Source: Ditylenchus dipsaci (lineage: Eukaryota; Nematoda; Chromadorea; Rhabditida; Anguinidae). From it: a stretch of 64,000 nucleotides of DNA. The stretch is taken from positions 62,001 to 126,000 of the forward strand of contig SADC01000790.1 of assembly GCA_004194705.1 (NCBI GenBank), read 5' to 3'. This document shows positions 62,272 to 64,000 of the stretch, piece by piece (the first letter of the stretch is position 1; each line of letters opens with the position of its first letter). Position numbers and translations under genes: made by a program. Under the pieces are notes generated by a model. The model worked only from the letters and a program-made list of their open reading frames with translations, had not been told where the DNA came from and did not search any database.

Positions 62272-63551
62272 TCAGTGCTTTTTGTACCAACGATATGCAA
62301 GGAAGGCAGCTGCACCCATGGCAGCTATTCCCATCGACACGAAAAGAACTTCGTTTGTATGGAGAGTCTAAAAGAGGTATGAAAGAAGTTGTGACAACGA
62401 TAAGAATGACACCACTGTTTCAAGTATTCAAGAGGGGATTTCTTATTCAGAGTTGGCGAAGGAAGATCTTCACAAAAACGAAGGTTCCCATTCTTGGAAG
62501 AGCAAGAACTTTTGGCAGACGATTGTTCATCACTCTGTTTGTCACCTTCAGAAATTTCATTCTCGACCTCGATTCGATCCTTGCAATGCCAGATTTCTTT
62601 GACGGTTGCTTCCAACACCTTAGCAGGCAGCGTGTCCACATCATTGCAAGCAGTTTCTTCCTGTTCATCCGGTGAAAATGAGAGCTTCCTGACCACCTTC
62701 TCCCGTTTGACACTGTCCACTTGCAAAGACGAACTCGAGGAGCCTTGGTCCTTAGGCGAACCCTGGTTACCACGCAACAACTGGTGACGAGTGGAAAACT
62801 TAGCAGAGCCAGGCGAATTCAACGGAGTATAGAAGCTCTCATCTCAAAAGAGAAACATTGTTTTTGGTTCAGGCAATCTCATTTCAGAACCTCACCATCT
62901 GACAGAACGTTATTAATCTCCCCAGAAGCAACGTCATCTGGCTTATCAATCCTTGAACTTTCGCTCTCATCTTGAAAAAATTTCATCGCCATTTCATTCA
63001 CAGCAGCGGGAGGACCATCTGGGAAATCAGGAGGATTCTACAATTTCACATAAAGTGTTTTAAAACTGCTTTTTAAACAGACATGAATCATACCGACAAG
63101 ATACGCTGCTCGCCATTTTTTTCCACGACCATTTCACAGATGCTTGCCGAGCGGAATAACGCGATAGCATCATCGTGAATAACCGCAGAGATATCGACGC
63201 CATTCACCTGAACAATAACATCAGATCATGAAAATAATTTGTAAGAATAAAAGAGTGCCGAAACAATAATATCGCCGATTTCAAGTCGACCAGTACGAGC
63301 TGCAGGGTTCCAGGACGAATACGCGAAACAAAAATATCCGAGTGACCAGCGAGATGCTGCTGATCTGTCCCTCCGACAAGATTGAATCCAAAACCTGATA
63401 AAAATTTTTGAAAAAGGGCAACATAGGCTAAACTTGTAAACTTACTTTCGTTGGGAGCCTTTCGCAACTTTACTTGAATCAGGTTTTTCGTGCCATCTGC
63501 AACACAATTTTTCGGAACTTCTGCATTACGCGCTTGCTTTATTGTAGACAT
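62272..63551 (-). CDS. SYNJ2BP: SYNJ2BP/OMP25-like tail-anchored PDZ protein
   Basis: In vertebrates a mitochondrial outer-membrane PDZ protein that docks partners such as synaptojanin-2. Minus-strand exons: 63551-63446, 63394-63265, 63207-63094, 63037-62891, one large exon starting near 62840 and ending near 62400, and 62367-62272. PDZ: FGFNLVGGTDQQHLAGHSDI (carboxylate loop FGFN; human GLGFNIVGGTDQQ), FVSRIRPGT, then GRLEIGDII and VNGVDISAVIHDDAIALFRS. A long acidic Ser-rich linker follows (SFSPDEQEETACNDVDTLPA). The last exon encodes a tail anchor: VLFVSMGIAAMGAAAFLAYR then WYKKH and stop, the hydrophobic-plus-basic pattern of such anchors. One base is missing in the CCC run near 63305. 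The join of the large exon to the last exon is not resolved. The linker is longer than in human (145 residues). Confidence 0.85.
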
Positions 63552-63587
63552 CTAGAGAATTTCAGCCTAAAATATTCCTTTTATATA

Positions 63588-63765
63588 CAGTCAAACTTCT
63601 CTATGAGCTACACTCTCTATTAGCTACACCTCTTTATAAGCTAAACCTAGGTCCGGTCCCGAGTAGGGTATGTTCCGTATAATATACCCCTTATATAAGC
63701 TACACCTCTCTATAAGCTACATCTAGGATCGGTCCCGAGGTGTAGCTTATAGAGAAGTTTGACTG
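63588..63765. mobile_element. pogo/Tigger-like MITE upstream of SYNJ2BP
   Basis: A 178-bp element from CAGTCAAACTTCTCTATGAG to TAGAGAAGTTTGACTG, TA-flanked, with repeated ATAAGCTACACCTC words. It ends 36 bp upstream of the minus-strand ATG at 63551. Confidence 0.85.
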
Positions 63766-63785
63766 TACGTTGTTAAGAATTGATG

Positions 63786-63945
63786 CAGTCAAACTTCGGG
63801 AAGGAGAAAGTTGTGCCATTTCAGTTTGTGCCCATTCAATTTGTGCCCATAATTCAGTTCAAAAAGACTGAATAATCCACTAAATTTGGGCACAAATTGA
63901 ATGGGCACAAACTGAAATGGCACAACTTTCTCCTTCCCGAACTTC
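63786..63945. repeat. Foldback with GGCACAAACTGAAATGG arms
   Basis: The left arm from AGTCAAACTTCGGGAAGGAG, through GTGCCCATTCAATTTGTGCC, is mirrored and ends CTCCTTCCCGAACTTCTATA. It shares the GGAGAAA/GGCCCA theme with 5380-5460. Confidence 0.7.
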
Positions 63946-64000
63946 TATAAATGGAAAGGACAAAGGACCGAGCGTTAGGGAGCTGTTTATCGGGGATTCA

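Overview
The window is nuclear DNA from an invertebrate animal. All protein genes are split by GT-AG introns, many only about 48-70 bases long with TTTTCAG-like acceptors. The non-coding DNA is AT-rich and full of inverted-repeat (foldback) elements. Short introns, TTTTCAG acceptors and scattered degenerate TTAGGC motifs look nematode-like, but I cannot fix the lineage.

Nine protein genes can be supported. Plus strand: the 26S proteasome ATPase Rpt6/PSMC5 (5' end cut by the window, 1-3163), thiamine pyrophosphokinase (3984-4978), the mitochondrial Fe-S assembly factor IBA57 (7528-8729), TCF25/NULP1 (9949-26780), RNA polymerase III subunit RPC6/POLR3F (30103-31534), the small GTPase ARL1 (43649-46080), an unrecognised 140-residue protein (46400-48184), and an I-BAR protein of the MTSS1/MIM family (51061-56186, 3' end not found). 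Minus strand: a TFG homologue (20875-19132) lying wholly inside a TCF25 intron, and a SYNJ2BP/OMP25-like tail-anchored PDZ protein (63551-62272). These are ordinary housekeeping genes with no common pathway, so no operon is proposed.

Repeats occupy most of the rest. Several elements can be delimited to the base from target-site duplications: MULE-like elements (9-10 bp duplications) at 7118-7481 and 15541-17438, the second nested in a larger foldback transposon at 14068-18530; 8-bp elements at 8937-9730, 22382-23100 and 54656-55610 (the last with a hAT dimerisation-domain remnant); TA-flanked 1.1-kb foldbacks at 11610-12736 and 36654-37831, the first with a matching empty site at 39831; many pogo/Tigger-like TA elements starting CAGTCAAACCTCG; two TWA-flanked PIF/Harbinger-like elements; and a solo LTR at 32640-32872. 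A recurrent design is a foldback whose arms are themselves arrays of a short word, in several families that share no sequence.

At least nine places in otherwise well conserved exons need exactly one extra base to keep frame, nearly always in or beside a short homopolymer, and never one fewer. This points to consensus sequencing errors rather than pseudogenes, so literal translations of Rpt6, TPK, IBA57, TCF25, TFG, MTSS1 and SYNJ2BP should be treated with care.
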